Shown here piece after piece: positions 41,068-41,492 of a DNA stretch of 41,492 nucleotides. The notes below the pieces were generated by a model that saw only the letters and a program-made list of their open reading frames with translations, was not told the DNA's origin and searched no databases. The position numbers and the translations under genes are program-made. This stretch comes from an uncultured bacterium (lineage in GTDB: Bacteria; Planctomycetota; Phycisphaerae; Phycisphaerales; SM1A02): NCBI GenBank assembly GCA_903831295.1, contig CAIKXA010000028.1, positions 1 to 41,492 on the forward strand, given 5' to 3'. Within the stretch, counting starts at the first letter, position 1. Each line of letters starts with the position of its first letter.

Positions 41068-41492
41068 ATGTTCAAATTCGCCTCTAATCGATCCTCTTTG
41101 GCTGTTTATCTACTTGCCTGCTCAGGCTTTATAGCTTCTGGCGCAAGCGCCAACCCTGGCGTGATTTACAATGACGCCATTGGCGACATTTCTATTAACC
41201 TTGCAACAGGCGGCGGAACGCTTGACCTTGTGTCAATGGAAGTTTCGCACACCGCGACTGACATTCAGTTTAAGTTGACCGTGAACGGCAACATCGGCGA
41301 CACCAATTGGGGCAAGTTCATGGTTGGTATTGCCAACAACAAGGGCAACGGCACCAGCAGCAGCGATGGTTGGGCTCGTCCAATCACCATGAGTGCAAAT
41401 GGCGGCATGACCAATTGGCTTGGCTCATGGGTTGATAGCGGCGGCGGCGCGGAAAATTACAGCAAGCAAGCATCTTGGGGCTTAACTGGCGC
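41068..41492 (+). CDS. Secreted protein, C-terminus beyond the window
   Basis: Partial, 141 residues visible. The start ATG 41068 has AAGGA eight bases upstream. The signal peptide runs SLAVYLLACSGFIASGASA with cleavage before NPGVIYNDAIGD. The mature part is Gly/Asn/Ser-rich and beta-like (GGTLDLVSMEVSHTATDIQF, NWGKFMVGIANNKGNG, MTNWLGSWVDSGGGAENYSK). It resembles extracellular planctomycete proteins that end in a PEP-CTERM-type sorting signal, but the end that would show this is cut off. Codon use has more runs of AAC/GGC/ACC than the neighbours, as in strongly expressed genes. Preceded by copy B and the structured leader. Confidence 0.82.
   Translation, partial: MFKFASNRSSLAVYLLACSGFIASGASANPGVIYNDAIGDISINLATGGGTLDLVSMEVSHTATDIQFKLTVNGNIGDTNWGKFMVGIANNKGNGTSSSDGWARPITMSANGGMTNWLGSWVDSGGGAENYSKQASWGLTG

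Noticed and set aside
40904-41134. A 76-codon reading frame through the structured leader, overlapping the secreted protein
   Set aside because: No ribosome binding site of note, no family likeness, and it overlaps the well-supported start at 41068 in another frame.
1-41492. CRISPR arrays, insertion sequences, prophage genes or rRNA
   Set aside because: None was seen: no regularly spaced repeats, no transposase, integrase or phage structural motifs, and no rRNA core sequences.

Overview
The window looks like part of the chromosome of a planctomycete, most likely of the Phycisphaerae. This is an inference from gene content, not from a marker gene. The pointers are an ECF-like sigma factor of the TIGR02999 type coupled to a PknB-type kinase, a secreted protein typical of planctomycete sorting-signal proteins, DUF1844 and DUF3553 proteins, a MauE/thioredoxin fusion, a long NuoJ, and weak or absent Shine-Dalgarno sites in front of many genes. 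I see no phage, insertion sequence, CRISPR array or rRNA. Most of the window is ordinary housekeeping DNA packed in short operons on both strands.

Layout. Positions 1-2415 (minus) hold a photolyase cut by the window edge and an SRPBCC/TIGR01777 epimerase. Positions 2533-4431 (plus) hold a GmhA-like sugar isomerase and a MauE-thioredoxin membrane protein. Positions 4558-6326 (minus) hold TilS and a cobalamin-binding-fold protein, divergent from UbiE/MenG, an amidohydrolase-like protein and a lipoprotein (6578-8910, plus). Positions 8907-15183 (minus) hold a Nudix hydrolase, a POT transporter, a short asparaginase, a YyaL/DUF255 protein with a DsbD-like tail, and prephenate dehydratase. Positions 15326-17077 (plus) hold two membrane proteins and an SRPBCC protein. 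Positions 17149-18406 (minus) hold PgpA and PgsA of phosphatidylglycerol synthesis.

Positions 18717-25558 (plus) are the proton-pumping arm of respiratory complex I, nuoJKLMN. Each gene overlaps the next by ATGA, and nuoN ends inside a tRNA-Arg(ACG) gene. Then come DNA polymerase X (25727-27499), a glutamine amidotransferase, YraN, a SurA-like lipoprotein, a DUF1844 protein, a UbiA-type prenyltransferase, a YmdB-type phosphoesterase, a DUF3553 protein, a small protein and the large helicase HrpA (33917-37768, minus).

The most unusual part is 37870-41492. An ECF-like sigma factor and a kinase, overlapping by GTGA, sit between three copies of one two-box element, CGTGATC-N17-ACGTTTA. Two copies, about 2.9 kb apart and in opposite orientation, match over 41 nt at all but about four positions. 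One copy lies directly in front of an orphan gene (38139) at a distance that would give a leaderless mRNA. One lies in front of a 160-nt leader with four consecutive hairpins and a secreted protein (41068). The third faces a roughly 100-nt stretch with no good ORF that has two hairpins and ends in a textbook intrinsic terminator, which suggests a small RNA. My working hypothesis is a small regulon in which one regulator, possibly the neighbouring sigma factor, drives a small RNA, an orphan protein and a secreted protein. The repeated element and the hairpins are visible in the sequence. The link to the sigma factor is inference.
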